The position numbers were made by a program, and so were the translations under genes. This document shows, piece by piece, positions 16,482 to 24,788 of a stretch of 64,000 nt of DNA. The DNA is taken from NCBI RefSeq assembly GCF_002933465.1, contig NZ_PSZE01000012.1, forward strand, positions 62,001 to 126,000, read 5' to 3'. Numbering within the stretch: position 1 is the stretch's first letter; the number at the start of each line of letters is the position of its first letter. Under the pieces are notes generated by a model, which ran no database searches, had not been told where the DNA came from, and saw only the letters and a list, made by a program, of their open reading frames with translations. This DNA comes from Nocardia nova. GTDB lineage: Bacteria > Actinomycetota > Actinomycetes > Mycobacteriales > Mycobacteriaceae.

Positions 16482-17212
16482 CTGCCTCCCGCCGCACGAT
16501 GGTCGTCGGTGGCAGCCGCGGCCTGGGCCAGGGCATCGCCACCGCGTTCGCGCGCGCCGGTGCGGAGGTCGTGGCCGTGGCGCGCACGGAGTCCGCACTG
16601 CGGGAACTGGCCACCGAGACCCCGGGCATCGACATCGAGGTCGCCGACGCGGCCGATCCGACCGTGCCGGCGGCACTGCTCGACCGCCACCGTCCGGACA
16701 CGCTCGTCATCGTGGCGGGTGCCGCCCCGCTCATGCGGCCGCTGCACCACCACACCTGGGAGACGTTCTCGGCGAACTGGAATACCGACGTGCGCATAGC
16801 CTTTCACTGGTTGCGTGAAGCCCTGCTGACTCCGCTGCCGCCCGGCGGTCGCGTGATCGTCGTCAGCAGCGGCGCCGCCGTCAACGGTTCGCCGCTCAGC
16901 GGCGGGTACGCCGGTGCCAAGGCGACGCAGCGGTTCATCACCGGATACGCCCAGGACGAGGCCCGGCGCGCCGGCTCGGACATCACTTTCACGGCGGTCC
17001 TGCCGCAGATCACTCCGGCTACGAGCCTCGGCCTGCCCGCGGTGCGCGCCTACGCGGCCCGCGCCGGCCAGAGCGTGCAGGAGTACATCGATCGGCTGGG
17101 TGAGCCGCTCACTCCCGAGATCGCCGGGGCGGCCCTGCTTGAACTCGCCTCCGCCGATGAACCCGCGGCGTCCTATCGGCTCACCGCCGAGGGGCTGACG
17201 GCACTGTCATGA
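16478..17212 (+). CDS. SDR-family oxidoreductase
   Basis: 244 residues. Glycine motif GGSRGLGQG near residue 10, NAG replaced by VAGAAP, catalytic Tyr/Lys in YAGAKATQ, Ser pair in VVSSGAAVNG. The start ATG overlaps the upstream stop. Being paired with another SDR may mean consecutive redox steps or a heteromeric enzyme; the substrate is not apparent. Confidence 0.88.
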   Translation: MTASRRTMVVGGSRGLGQGIATAFARAGAEVVAVARTESALRELATETPGIDIEVADAADPTVPAALLDRHRPDTLVIVAGAAPLMRPLHHHTWETFSANWNTDVRIAFHWLREALLTPLPPGGRVIVVSSGAAVNGSPLSGGYAGAKATQRFITGYAQDEARRAGSDITFTAVLPQITPATSLGLPAVRAYAARAGQSVQEYIDRLGEPLTPEIAGAALLELASADEPAASYRLTAEGLTALS

Positions 17213-17263
17213 CCGTGCGCGCGGACGTTCCATACCTCGACCGAACGAAAGAAGAGAACCGGC

Positions 17264-17839
17264 ATGCGCAAGCTCATCGCGGCGATGAAGATTTCGGTGG
17301 ACGGGAAATACGAAGGGGCGCAGGGATATGCGGACTGGGTGCACGGCTGGTCCGATGATTACGGCCTGACGCCGCAGATCGACGCCTGTGTGCTCGGCGG
17401 GCGGATGTACGACGGATACGAACCGTATTGGACGGCGATCGGCGACGACCCGGACAAGCCCCTGCCCGAGACCGGCTCGGCGCCGACCCCAGGCGAGCTC
17501 GAATGGGCCGAATTCGCCCGTCGCACACCGCATTACGTCGTCTCGGCGTCACGGAGTGCGGCCACGTGGCCGAATACGCGATTTCTCCGCGGCCTCGACG
17601 ACGTGGCGGCACTGAAAACGCAACCCGGACACGACATCTACCTCATGGGTGGCGCCGCCCTCACCGCCGCCGCGCTCGACGCGGGCCTGGTGGACGAGAT
17701 ACGACTGATCGTCTACCCGCTCATCGTGGGAAAGGGCCCGGCCCTGTTCGAGGCCGCGCGTGTGCGTCATCCACTGGAGCTCCGGAAGTTCGAGCAACTG
17801 CCCGACGGCCGGTTGAGTTACGTCTACCGCATCGGCTGA
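17264..17839 (+). CDS. Dihydrofolate reductase-like / RibD C-terminal domain protein
   Basis: 191 residues of the RibD C-terminal/DHFR fold: MRKLIAAMKISVDGKY at the start, the DACVLGGRMYDGY segment, DIYLMGGAALTAAALDAGLVDEIRL as the nucleotide-binding part, and VYPLIVGKGPALF. These stand-alone proteins are NADPH-dependent reductases of unknown substrate, common in actinobacteria near ECF sigma genes. AGAAGAGAAC precedes the ATG, 51 bases after the second SDR, so it probably belongs to the same transcript. Confidence 0.85.
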   Translation: MRKLIAAMKISVDGKYEGAQGYADWVHGWSDDYGLTPQIDACVLGGRMYDGYEPYWTAIGDDPDKPLPETGSAPTPGELEWAEFARRTPHYVVSASRSAATWPNTRFLRGLDDVAALKTQPGHDIYLMGGAALTAAALDAGLVDEIRLIVYPLIVGKGPALFEAARVRHPLELRKFEQLPDGRLSYVYRIG

Positions 17840-17843
17840 CCGG

Positions 17844-17887
17844 CATCGAACGCCGGACCGCTACCGGCGGCGGCCCGGCGTTCGATG
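17844..17887. terminator. Bidirectional hairpin terminator
   Basis: A perfect 13-base inverted repeat (CATCGAACGCCGG / CCGGCGTTCGATG) with an 18-base loop lies between the convergent DHFR-like and desaturase genes. There is no U-tract, as is common in actinobacteria. Confidence 0.7.
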
Positions 17888-17910
17888 GCAGTCGTCGTCC
17901 GCCCCCGCGT

Positions 17911-19152
17911 TCAGGATGCCGCTCGCACCGGCGCTCGCCTCAGTTCGCGCAGCGCCGTCCGCAACCCCCGGCGCTTGCCGGTCTCGGGGTCGATGCCGAA
18001 ATGCTCACGCATTCCGTCGCGGATCGCGAACCGCAGCTCGGAGGCGGTTTCGGGGGCATCGTCGGAGGTCGCGGTGAGCAGCGCGTTGGGCAACGCCAGT
18101 TTGGCGATCGTCCGGAACGACTGCAGATACTGGCGTCCGAGCGAACCGGTCGTGTATGGCAGGTCGTATTTGTCGCACAGTTCCCGCACGCGGACGCCGA
18201 TCTCCTCGTACCGATTGCTGGGCAGGTCGGGGAAGAGATGGTGCTCGATCTGGTGGCTGAGGTTACCGCTCATGAAGCGCATGAGCGACCCGGCGCGAAA
18301 GTTGGCCGACCCCAGCATCTGTCGCAGATACCAGCGCGGCTGATCCTCCTCCGCGAGTTCCTCGGTGGTGAATTTCTCCGCGCCGTCGGGGAAGTGACCG
18401 CAGAAGATGACCATGTAGGCCCAGTAGTTGCGGATGAGATTGGCGGTGGCGTCGGCGGTCAGCGTCGTCTTCCAGTTGCGTCCCGACAATGCCGGATAGA
18501 TCAGATAATCCTTGGCCGCCTGTTTGCCGACCTTCGTGCCGATGATGCGCAGATCCCGGAACGCCTGCCGCCAGGTCTTGTCCTTGCGGCGAATCTTCTC
18601 CACCTCGAGGTGGTGCAGCGCGACGCCCCATTCGAACAAGGTCCCCAATGTCAGGTTGTACACCGGATTTCCGATGTTCCACCACTCCCACCGCTGGTCC
18701 CGGGTCACCCGCAGAATTCCATAGCCGACATCGTCGTCCTTGCCGACGACGTTCGTGTACTTGTGATGGACGAAATTGTGCGAATGCTTCCACTGCACGC
18801 TGGGGCAGGTCGTGTCCCACTCCCACGAGGAGGAGTGGATCTCCGGATCGTTCATCCAATCCCATTGCCCGTGCATCACATTGTGGCCGAGCTCCATGTT
18901 CTCGATGATTTTGGCCAGCGCGAGCATCGCCGTGCCCGCGAGCCATGCGACCTTGCGGTTGCTGAACATCAGCGCCACCCGTCCACCGGCCGCCACGGCG
19001 CGCTGCAGGGCGATGGTGCGATGGATGTAGCGGGCGTCCCGTTCGCCGCGGGACTCCTCGATATCGCGGCGGATGGTATCCAGTTCGGCGCCGAGCGCCT
19101 CGATGTCCTCGGGGGTCAGATGGGCGTAGGCGTCGATATCGGTGATGGCCAT
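17911..19152 (-). CDS. Membrane fatty-acid (acyl-CoA) desaturase, DesA3-like
   Basis: 413 residues. The three histidine boxes of the di-iron centre are visible: HNVMH, HSHNFVHH and HQIEHH. The order and the C-terminal tail resemble Rv3229c (DesA3), the stearoyl-CoA delta-9 desaturase of mycobacteria. The next gene upstream encodes its electron-donating reductase, as in Rv3230c-Rv3229c. The ATG at 19152 (MAITDIDAYAHLTPEDI) has an AGGAGCC ribosome site. The longer in-frame extension runs into the reductase gene and was rejected. Confidence 0.93.
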   Translation of the reverse strand: MAITDIDAYAHLTPEDIEALGAELDTIRRDIEESRGERDARYIHRTIALQRAVAAGGRVALMFSNRKVAWLAGTAMLALAKIIENMELGHNVMHGQWDWMNDPEIHSSSWEWDTTCPSVQWKHSHNFVHHKYTNVVGKDDDVGYGILRVTRDQRWEWWNIGNPVYNLTLGTLFEWGVALHHLEVEKIRRKDKTWRQAFRDLRIIGTKVGKQAAKDYLIYPALSGRNWKTTLTADATANLIRNYWAYMVIFCGHFPDGAEKFTTEELAEEDQPRWYLRQMLGSANFRAGSLMRFMSGNLSHQIEHHLFPDLPSNRYEEIGVRVRELCDKYDLPYTTGSLGRQYLQSFRTIAKLALPNALLTATSDDAPETASELRFAIRDGMREHFGIDPETGKRRGLRTALRELRRAPVRAAS

Positions 19153-19160
19153 AAGGGCTC

Positions 19161-20270
19161 CTACAGATCGAGGGTGCATTCTCCGGACACACTGCTGATG
19201 CATGTCTGGATTCGTTCTCCTTCGCGCCGTTCCGCGCCGGTGCGCAGATCGCGCACATATCCCCCCGCCAGCGGAACGACACACGTCTGGCAGATGCCCA
19301 TCCGGCATCCGAAGGGCATCCCGATGCCCAGCTCTTCGCCTGCTTCGAGAAGTGTTGTGGCGCCGTCGATCTCCGCCTTCTTCCCGGACGCGGCGAAGTA
19401 GACCGTGCCGCCCTCACCGCCGTGGTCGGTGCGGGCGATGGTGAACCGCTCGGTATGCAGACGGTGGCGCAGTCCGCCGGCCTCGTAGTGCGATTCCATC
19501 TCGTCCAGCAACGCCGATGGGCCACACGCCCAGCAGTGGCGTTCGCGCCAATCGGGCACCCATTCGTCGAGGCGTGCCGCGTCGAAATTGCCCATTTCCC
19601 GGGTGAGTTGGAGAGTCAGGTCGTAGCCGGGGGAGCCGTCGGCCCGGCTCTGCATCTCGTCCAGGAAGATGACGTCGTCGCGGGTGGGCGCCGAATGGAT
19701 GTGGCGGATGTCGGGCGACTGCTCATGGGCCTCGAGGGCGCGCAGCATCGCGATCACCGGCGTGATCCCGCTGCCCGCGGTGACGAACAGCAGGTTGTCC
19801 GGCACCGGCTCCGGGAGATGAAAATCGCCCCTCGGCGCCGCCAGCCGGATAACGGTGCCCGGCGCGACACCGTCGACCAGATGCGTCGACAGGAACCCGT
19901 CGGGATTCGCCTTCACCGTGATCGAGATGGTCTTGTCGTCCCCGCCGATCGAGGTCAGCGAATACGAGCGCCAATGCCAGCGGCCACCGATCTGCAGTCC
20001 GATACCGACGTACTGTCCCGGCGTGTACGTGGTCGGAAAGCCCCAGCCGGGCCGGATGGTGACGGTGGCCGAATCGGCGGTCTCCTTGACGACGTCGACG
20101 ACCTTGCCGCGGAGCTCGCGCGCGGTCCAGAGCGGATTGACCAGGCGGAGGTAGTCGTCGGGAAGCAGTGGCGTGGTGGCCCGCGCCACCAGCCCGCGCA
20201 CGATGTTGACTCGCGGCTTCTTGGCGCTGACATCGGCGGCAGGCCGTTTACTCCATTTCAGTAGATCCAT
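19161..20270 (-). CDS. Ferredoxin-reductase-type electron donor for the desaturase
   Basis: 369 residues with three modules: an FAD-binding barrel (WHWRSYSLTS near residue 117), an NAD(P)-binding domain (LLFVTAGSGITPVIAMLRAL) and a C-terminal plant-type 2Fe-2S ferredoxin domain with the cysteines of CRMGICQTC plus a later Cys in IQTCIS. It transfers electrons from NADPH to the desaturase, as described for Rv3230c. Start ATG at 20270; the stop is 8 bases before the desaturase start. A palindromic operator lies 17 bases upstream. Confidence 0.93.
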   Translation of the reverse strand: MDLLKWSKRPAADVSAKKPRVNIVRGLVARATTPLLPDDYLRLVNPLWTARELRGKVVDVVKETADSATVTIRPGWGFPTTYTPGQYVGIGLQIGGRWHWRSYSLTSIGGDDKTISITVKANPDGFLSTHLVDGVAPGTVIRLAAPRGDFHLPEPVPDNLLFVTAGSGITPVIAMLRALEAHEQSPDIRHIHSAPTRDDVIFLDEMQSRADGSPGYDLTLQLTREMGNFDAARLDEWVPDWRERHCWACGPSALLDEMESHYEAGGLRHRLHTERFTIARTDHGGEGGTVYFAASGKKAEIDGATTLLEAGEELGIGMPFGCRMGICQTCVVPLAGGYVRDLRTGAERREGERIQTCISSVSGECTLDL

Positions 20271-20286
20271 GGAAGCCCTCACTTCC

Positions 20287-20302
20287 GTGTACATCCGTAC
20301 AC
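20287..20302. promoter_or_regulatory. Palindromic operator of the desaturase operon
   Basis: GTGTAC-ATCC-GTACAC, a perfect 6-base inverted repeat with a 4-base spacer, 17 bases upstream of the reductase ATG. It is the size and form of a TetR-family site; actinobacterial desaturase genes are commonly under TetR-type acyl-CoA sensors. Another GTACAC half-site lies near 20349. Confidence 0.5.
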
Positions 20303-20524
20303 TCGAAACGCCTGTGCCTACGTGCGCTGGTATACCACCGTCGCGCGCGAGTACACAGGATTCTCGAGGGTCCCCCGAATCGTCCGACGCTCGCCGGGCG
20401 TGCCGCACCGTCGTCACATTCGCGCGCTTGTTGAGTGGACGCCTGTGCGCCGAACGGTCTCGCGCCGCCGCGCGCGGAGGCTGACCGATCGGTCCACGGT
20501 TCGCGCCGGTCGTAGGCTTGCCGC

Positions 20525-22216
20525 ATGGCACACGATCGCGACGGGTCGCACGACCTCAAGCCTCGCTCACGCGACGTCACCGACGGGCTGGAGAAGACCG
20601 CCGCCCGCGGCATGCTCCGTGCCGTCGGTATGGGCGACGACGACTGGGCCAAACCGCAGATCGGCGTCGCCTCCAGCTGGAACGAGATCACGCCGTGCAA
20701 TCTGTCGCTCGATCGCCTGGCGAAGGCGGTCAAGGAGGGGGTGCACGCGGGCGGTGGCTACCCGCTGGAATTCGGCACGATCTCGGTCTCGGACGGGATT
20801 TCGATGGGCCACGAGGGCATGCACTTCTCCCTGGTCAGTCGCGAGATCATCGCCGATTCCGTCGAGACCGTCATGATGGCCGAACGTCTCGACGGCTCGG
20901 TCCTGCTCGCCGGATGCGACAAGAGTCTGCCGGGCATGCTGATGGCCGCCGCGCGCCTGGATCTGGCGAGTGTGTTCCTCTACGCCGGTTCCACGCTGCC
21001 GGGCAACGTCGACGGGCGGGACGTCACGATCATCGATGCCTTCGAGGCGGTCGGTGCCTGTATGAAGGGATTGATCAGCCGCGCGGACGTCGACCGGATC
21101 GAGCGTGCGATCTGTCCGGGCGAAGGCGCCTGCGGCGGTATGTACACCGCCAACACCATGGCCTCGGCCGCCGAAGCGCTGGGCATGAGCCTGCCCGGCT
21201 CGGCCGCGCCGCCCGCGCCCGACCGGCGCCGCGACGAGTACGCCCGCAAGTCCGGTGAGGCTGTGGTCGGATTGCTCCGCAACGGCATCACCGCGCGCGA
21301 CATCCTGACCCGCGAGGCGTTCGAGAACGCCATCACCGTCGTCATGGCGCTCGGTGGTTCCACCAACGCCGTCCTGCATCTGCTGGCCATCGCCCGGGAG
21401 GCCGGGGTCGAGCTGACCCTCGCCGACTTCAACCGGGTCGGTGACAAGGTGCCACATCTGGGTGACCTCAAGCCGTTCGGTCGCTACGTCATGAACGACG
21501 TCGACCGGGTCGGCGGCATCCCGGTCGTGATGAAGGCCCTGCTCGACGCGGGGCTGCTGCACGGCGATGCGCTGACCGTGACCGGTGCGACGATGGCCGA
21601 GAATCTGGCGCACATCGAGCCGGGGCTCGACGGTGACGTGATCCGCCCGCTCGATCGGCCCATCCACAAGACGGGCGGGCTGACCATCCTGCACGGCACC
21701 CTCGCACCCGAGGGCGCGGTGGTCAAGAGCGCCGGATTCGATTCCGACGTCTTCCGCGGCACCGCACGGGTCTTCGATGGCGAGCGCGCCGCGATGGACG
21801 CGCTCGAGGACGGCACGATCGGCGCGGGCGACGTGGTCGTCATTCGCTACGAGGGCCCCAAGGGCGGGCCGGGTATGCGCGAGATGCTCGCCATCACCGG
21901 AGCGATCAAAGGAGCCGGCCTGGGCAAGGATGTTCTGCTGCTCACCGACGGCCGGTTCTCCGGCGGCACCACCGGTTTGTGCGTCGGTCACATCGCGCCC
22001 GAGGCCGTGGACGGCGGGCCGATCGCCTTCGTCGCCGACGGTGACCCGATCGTCCTCGACGTCGCCAACCGCATTCTCGATGTCGAGATCGACGAGGCCG
22101 AACTCGCCGCGCGCAGGGCCGGCTGGGAACCGCTTCCGCCGAAGTACACCTCGGGAGTGCTGGCCAAGTATCGCAAGCTGGTCAGCTCCGCCGCCCACGG
22201 CGCCGTGACCGGCTGA
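20525..22216 (+). CDS. ilvD: Dihydroxy-acid dehydratase
   Basis: 563 residues, the normal length. IlvD dehydrates 2,3-dihydroxy-isovalerate and -methylvalerate to the 2-oxo acids in valine, isoleucine and pantothenate synthesis. The three cysteines of the iron-sulfur cluster are C58 (TPCN), C131 (CDKSLPGM) and C203 (GACGGMYTAN). GRFSGGTTGLCVGHIAPEA is the C-terminal signature. It is cytoplasmic and stands alone, divergent from the desaturase operon. Confidence 0.97.
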   Translation: MAHDRDGSHDLKPRSRDVTDGLEKTAARGMLRAVGMGDDDWAKPQIGVASSWNEITPCNLSLDRLAKAVKEGVHAGGGYPLEFGTISVSDGISMGHEGMHFSLVSREIIADSVETVMMAERLDGSVLLAGCDKSLPGMLMAAARLDLASVFLYAGSTLPGNVDGRDVTIIDAFEAVGACMKGLISRADVDRIERAICPGEGACGGMYTANTMASAAEALGMSLPGSAAPPAPDRRRDEYARKSGEAVVGLLRNGITARDILTREAFENAITVVMALGGSTNAVLHLLAIAREAGVELTLADFNRVGDKVPHLGDLKPFGRYVMNDVDRVGGIPVVMKALLDAGLLHGDALTVTGATMAENLAHIEPGLDGDVIRPLDRPIHKTGGLTILHGTLAPEGAVVKSAGFDSDVFRGTARVFDGERAAMDALEDGTIGAGDVVVIRYEGPKGGPGMREMLAITGAIKGAGLGKDVLLLTDGRFSGGTTGLCVGHIAPEAVDGGPIAFVADGDPIVLDVANRILDVEIDEAELAARRAGWEPLPPKYTSGVLAKYRKLVSSAAHGAVTG

Positions 22217-22233
22217 GCCGCGGGCCGTGCGCC

Positions 22234-22851
22234 ATGGCAACGTTGGTCAGTTTCCACGCCCATCCCGACGACGAGGCGATCACCTGTGGCGGGGTGATGC
22301 GCAAGGCGTACGAGCAGGGGCACCGAGTGGTTCTCGTGGTCGCGACACGCGGCGAGCACGGGGAGGTGCCGGAGGGTTTCCTCGACGACGGCGAACAGTT
22401 GCGGCAGCGACGGGTGCGCGAAACCCACGCCGCCGCAGAGATTCTCGGTATCGCCCGGGTAGAGTTCCTCGGCTACCTCGACTCGGGGATGATGGGGAGG
22501 TCCACCAACGACGCGGCCGGTTCGTTCTGGACCGCTCCCGTCGAGGACGCCGCGCGGCGGCTGGCGGCGATCCTCGCCGAGGAGGACGCCGAGGTGCTCA
22601 CCGTCTATGACGACAACGGCGGATACGGTCATCCCGACCATATCCAGGTCCACCGCGTCGGGATGCGTGCCGCCGAACTGGCCGGCACCCCACGGGTGTT
22701 TCAGAGCACCATGAACCGCGACGAGGCCGTGCGCGGGATGACGGAGATGGCCGAGCAGGCCGGAGCGCTGGGGATCGAGGCGCCCGATATCCGGGAGGTC
22801 GCCGAATTCGGGAAGCCGGAATCGATGCTGACCACGGCGGTCACCATCTGA
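22234..22851 (+). CDS. PIG-L family deacetylase, C-terminally truncated
   Basis: 205 residues. The LmbE/PIG-L zinc motif AHPDDEAI is at residues 9-16, and the second ligand motif GHPDHIQVH near 130. The family includes MshB and Mca of mycothiol metabolism, usually 270-300 residues. Here the protein ends abruptly after EFGKPESMLTTAVTI, where relatives continue for a further 60-90 residues. The stop lies in sequence belonging to an antisense monooxygenase remnant, so a deletion seems to have fused two gene ends. The active-site part is intact, so some activity is possible. Confidence 0.8.
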   Translation: MATLVSFHAHPDDEAITCGGVMRKAYEQGHRVVLVVATRGEHGEVPEGFLDDGEQLRQRRVRETHAAAEILGIARVEFLGYLDSGMMGRSTNDAAGSFWTAPVEDAARRLAAILAEEDAEVLTVYDDNGGYGHPDHIQVHRVGMRAAELAGTPRVFQSTMNRDEAVRGMTEMAEQAGALGIEAPDIREVAEFGKPESMLTTAVTI

Positions 22852-23045
22852 TCCGGGAACGTCTTGCTGAACAGCACACCGCCCAGCTGCCAACGCTTTT
22901 CGTAGGCGTCGCGGCGCTCCTCGTCGGAGACCTCGACGCTGTCGACGTCGCAGCGCGCGCCCGGGTAGCGGTTCCAATACCACACGCCGCCCAGGCCGTC
23001 GCCCGCCTCGAACGCCTGCACGCCCAGGCCTTGCCCGCGCAGCCG
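22848..23045 (-). pseudogene. Remnant of a Baeyer-Villiger flavin monooxygenase
   Basis: On the minus strand the frame reads HRLRGQGLGVQAFEAGDG, LGGVWYWNRYPGARCDVDSVEVS and then DEERRDAYEKRWQLGGVLFSKTFPDQM. These are recognisable pieces of cyclohexanone-monooxygenase-type enzymes (the first strand after the FAD GxGxxG and the WYWNRYPGARCD motif), but the second part normally lies some 80 residues later. The fragment is therefore truncated at both ends and internally deleted. Confidence 0.75.
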
Positions 23046-23359
23046 ATGAATCGATCTGTTTCTCCGCCTTCGACGCTAGGAACGCGCGCGGTTCTCGAGC
23101 ACGTGTGGTCCCGCTGACCGGCGCTCCCGGCGGTACGGTTCCCGATGACCGGGACCCGCGCTGCGCCGGGCGTCCGCATCGGGACCACCGGCCGCCGCGG
23201 GCGGAGAACCGGGTTGCGGGCAGGAGTCGAACACCGTTGACAGGGTGAGTTCGCGGTGGTTGAGTAACTTTTACAGCGTGTAGCCGGTGGGTAGCTTTGC
23301 AGACCGTCGAAGTGCCCGGTACAGGCCCGTCGCTTCATTCGCCGAATCAGGTATCGACC
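23046..23359. other. Intergenic region with promoter-like sequence
   Basis: About 310 bases with no convincing gene. The last 100 bases include TTGAGTAACTTTTACAGCGTGTAGCC, unusually AT-rich for the window (quoted in part: TTGAGTAACTTTTACAG), and probably hold the promoter of the small DUF6131-like gene. Confidence 0.4.
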
Positions 23360-23515
23360 ATGATCATTCTCGGAATCATTCTCCTCGTCGTCGGTTTTCT
23401 GCTGAAGATCCACATCATCTGGATCATCGGAATCGTGGTTCTCGTCATCGGTCTGGTGCTGCTGGCCCTGGGGTCGATGGGTCGTGCCGTCGGCGGGCGA
23501 CGCCATTACTTCTGA
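23360..23515 (+). CDS. Small membrane protein, DUF6131-like
   Basis: 51 residues, two short hydrophobic helices (ILGIILLVVGFLL and IIGIVVLVIGLVLLALG) separated by a KIHIIW turn, ending in the basic GRRHYF tail. This pattern matches the tiny DUF6131 proteins of actinobacteria, frequently stress-induced; the function is unknown. Start ATG 23360. Confidence 0.7.
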   Translation: MIILGIILLVVGFLLKIHIIWIIGIVVLVIGLVLLALGSMGRAVGGRRHYF

Positions 23516-23534
23516 CGCCATTACTTCTGACGCC
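23499..23534 (+). repeat. Short tandem duplication at a gene end
   Basis: The 15-base unit GACGCCATTACTTCT occurs twice in tandem (23499-23513 and 23514-23528), followed by GACGCC. The first unit encodes the last codons of the small membrane protein, with TGA formed at the junction, so the duplication leaves the protein unchanged. Replication slippage is the likely origin. Confidence 0.85.
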
Positions 23535-23586
23535 GGTACCGGTGCCGGCCGTAGGCCGGAACCCCGAGCGAATTCGAGGAGTCGAG

Positions 23587-24066
23587 ATGAGTACCACCAC
23601 GATCGTCGTGATCGTTGTTGTCGTGGTTGTGGCGATCCTGGTCATCGCCGCGCTGGCGCGGGTGGCCATGGTGCAACGTAAGAAACACCGCCGCACGGAA
23701 GCCGCGGAGATTCGGGCGAAGGCGACCGAGCGGTCCCATGAGGTCGGCCGACGCCAAGCGCTCGCCGACGAAACCGCGGCCAAAGCCCGGGCAGCGTCCG
23801 CCGAGGCCGATATCAAGGCGGCGCAGGCGGCCGGTCTGAAGGAACAGGCGGCGGCACACCACAACGAGGCCGCGACCTCGCGCGACGAACTCACCCGGGA
23901 GTTCCAGCGTGCCGACAAGGTCGATCCGGACGCGCGAACCCGCGAGCAGGGGAAGGAAACCGAGCCCGGCCGGACACCCGGATCCGATGCTCCGGGCAGC
24001 GACGTTCCGAGAGGCGACGTTCCGAGAGGCGACGTCCGGCGAAACGACACCGCCGAAGAGCGCTGA
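23587..24066 (+). CDS. Membrane-anchored coiled-coil protein
   Basis: 159 residues: an N-terminal membrane helix (TIVVIVVVVVVAILVIAAL), then an Ala/Glu/Arg-rich coiled coil from about 33 to 115 (RTEAAEIRAKATERS, DETAAKARAASAEAD), then a hydrophilic tail with short repeats (GSDAPGSDVPRGDVPRGD). Similar proteins follow DUF6131-like genes in mycobacteria and nocardiae. The role is unknown; the layout suits a cytoplasmic membrane scaffold. GGAGTCGAG precedes the ATG at 23587. Confidence 0.7.
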   Translation: MSTTTIVVIVVVVVVAILVIAALARVAMVQRKKHRRTEAAEIRAKATERSHEVGRRQALADETAAKARAASAEADIKAAQAAGLKEQAAAHHNEAATSRDELTREFQRADKVDPDARTREQGKETEPGRTPGSDAPGSDVPRGDVPRGDVRRNDTAEER

Positions 24067-24099
24067 CACCTGCCGTCGTCACCGCGCTGTGCCGGCGTG

Positions 24100-24588
24100 T
24101 CACCGCCCCCACAGCGCGCGGTGCGCGCGCGGCCAGAACTCGAAGCCGGCGGTGGCCAGACCGCCGAGACCGATCACCAGCACCGCCGCATCGACGCTGG
24201 TCCGCCCTTCCCGTGCCCAATAGACGTCCTCGAGATCCAGCAGCAGCGCCAGTTCGTCGACGATCAGGGCTGAGCCGGCGCCGTAGGAGGTGGCCACCAC
24301 CGGATGCCGGCGGGCGCGCTCGGTACCGCGCAACGCCACCAATCCCACCGCCGCGAGCGTCGCGATTCCGATGTTGTAGTGGTGAAAATGCTTGCCGCCC
24401 AGGCTCAATCCGCCGCCGCTGGGCCCGTGCCCGGCGCGGATCCAGTGCGTGAGGGCCCGCGTGGTCCCGAAGGTCGCCGTGAACGCCGCCCATGCCCACA
24501 CTGCCGACCGCTCCCCGGGGCCCAACGTCTCCAGCCACGCCCGCCGCACCTCCCGGCTTCGATGCTGCGCGGTGGCCAGGGCGCTCAT
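24100..24588 (-). CDS. Integral membrane protein of unknown function
   Basis: 162 residues from ATG 24588 (MSALATAQHRSREVRRAW). Three or four hydrophobic helices alternate with a His-rich loop (GGKHFHHYNIGI) that could bind a metal or lipid. An upstream in-frame ATG near 24640 would add 17 residues; neither start has a clear ribosome site. I do not recognise a named family. It lies divergent from the GH15 gene. Confidence 0.6.
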   Translation of the reverse strand: MSALATAQHRSREVRRAWLETLGPGERSAVWAWAAFTATFGTTRALTHWIRAGHGPSGGGLSLGGKHFHHYNIGIATLAAVGLVALRGTERARRHPVVATSYGAGSALIVDELALLLDLEDVYWAREGRTSVDAAVLVIGLGGLATAGFEFWPRAHRALWGR

Positions 24589-24788
24589 GCCGTCTTCGTC
24601 GGTCACCCTCTCATCGTCGCCCGGCGGCACCGTCCCCATGCAGTATTCGGCAAATTCCCAGACAACCGACTGAATGTCCGCATCGCCTGCTCCGCGCCGG
24701 AAGAAAGCCCATAGCAACCGGGCACCGGCGGACTTACGATCGAAGCAGTGCCCGAGCGGGCCGAGCAGGTGGCGAATGGGAGCACCGC

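Noticed and set aside
17428..19401. 657-residue plus-strand open frame
   Set aside because: Antisense to the desaturase with its three histidine boxes; composition is that of a GC shadow.
20567..22240. 557-residue minus-strand frame
   Set aside because: Antisense to ilvD, which has all its catalytic cysteines; no motif in the shadow.
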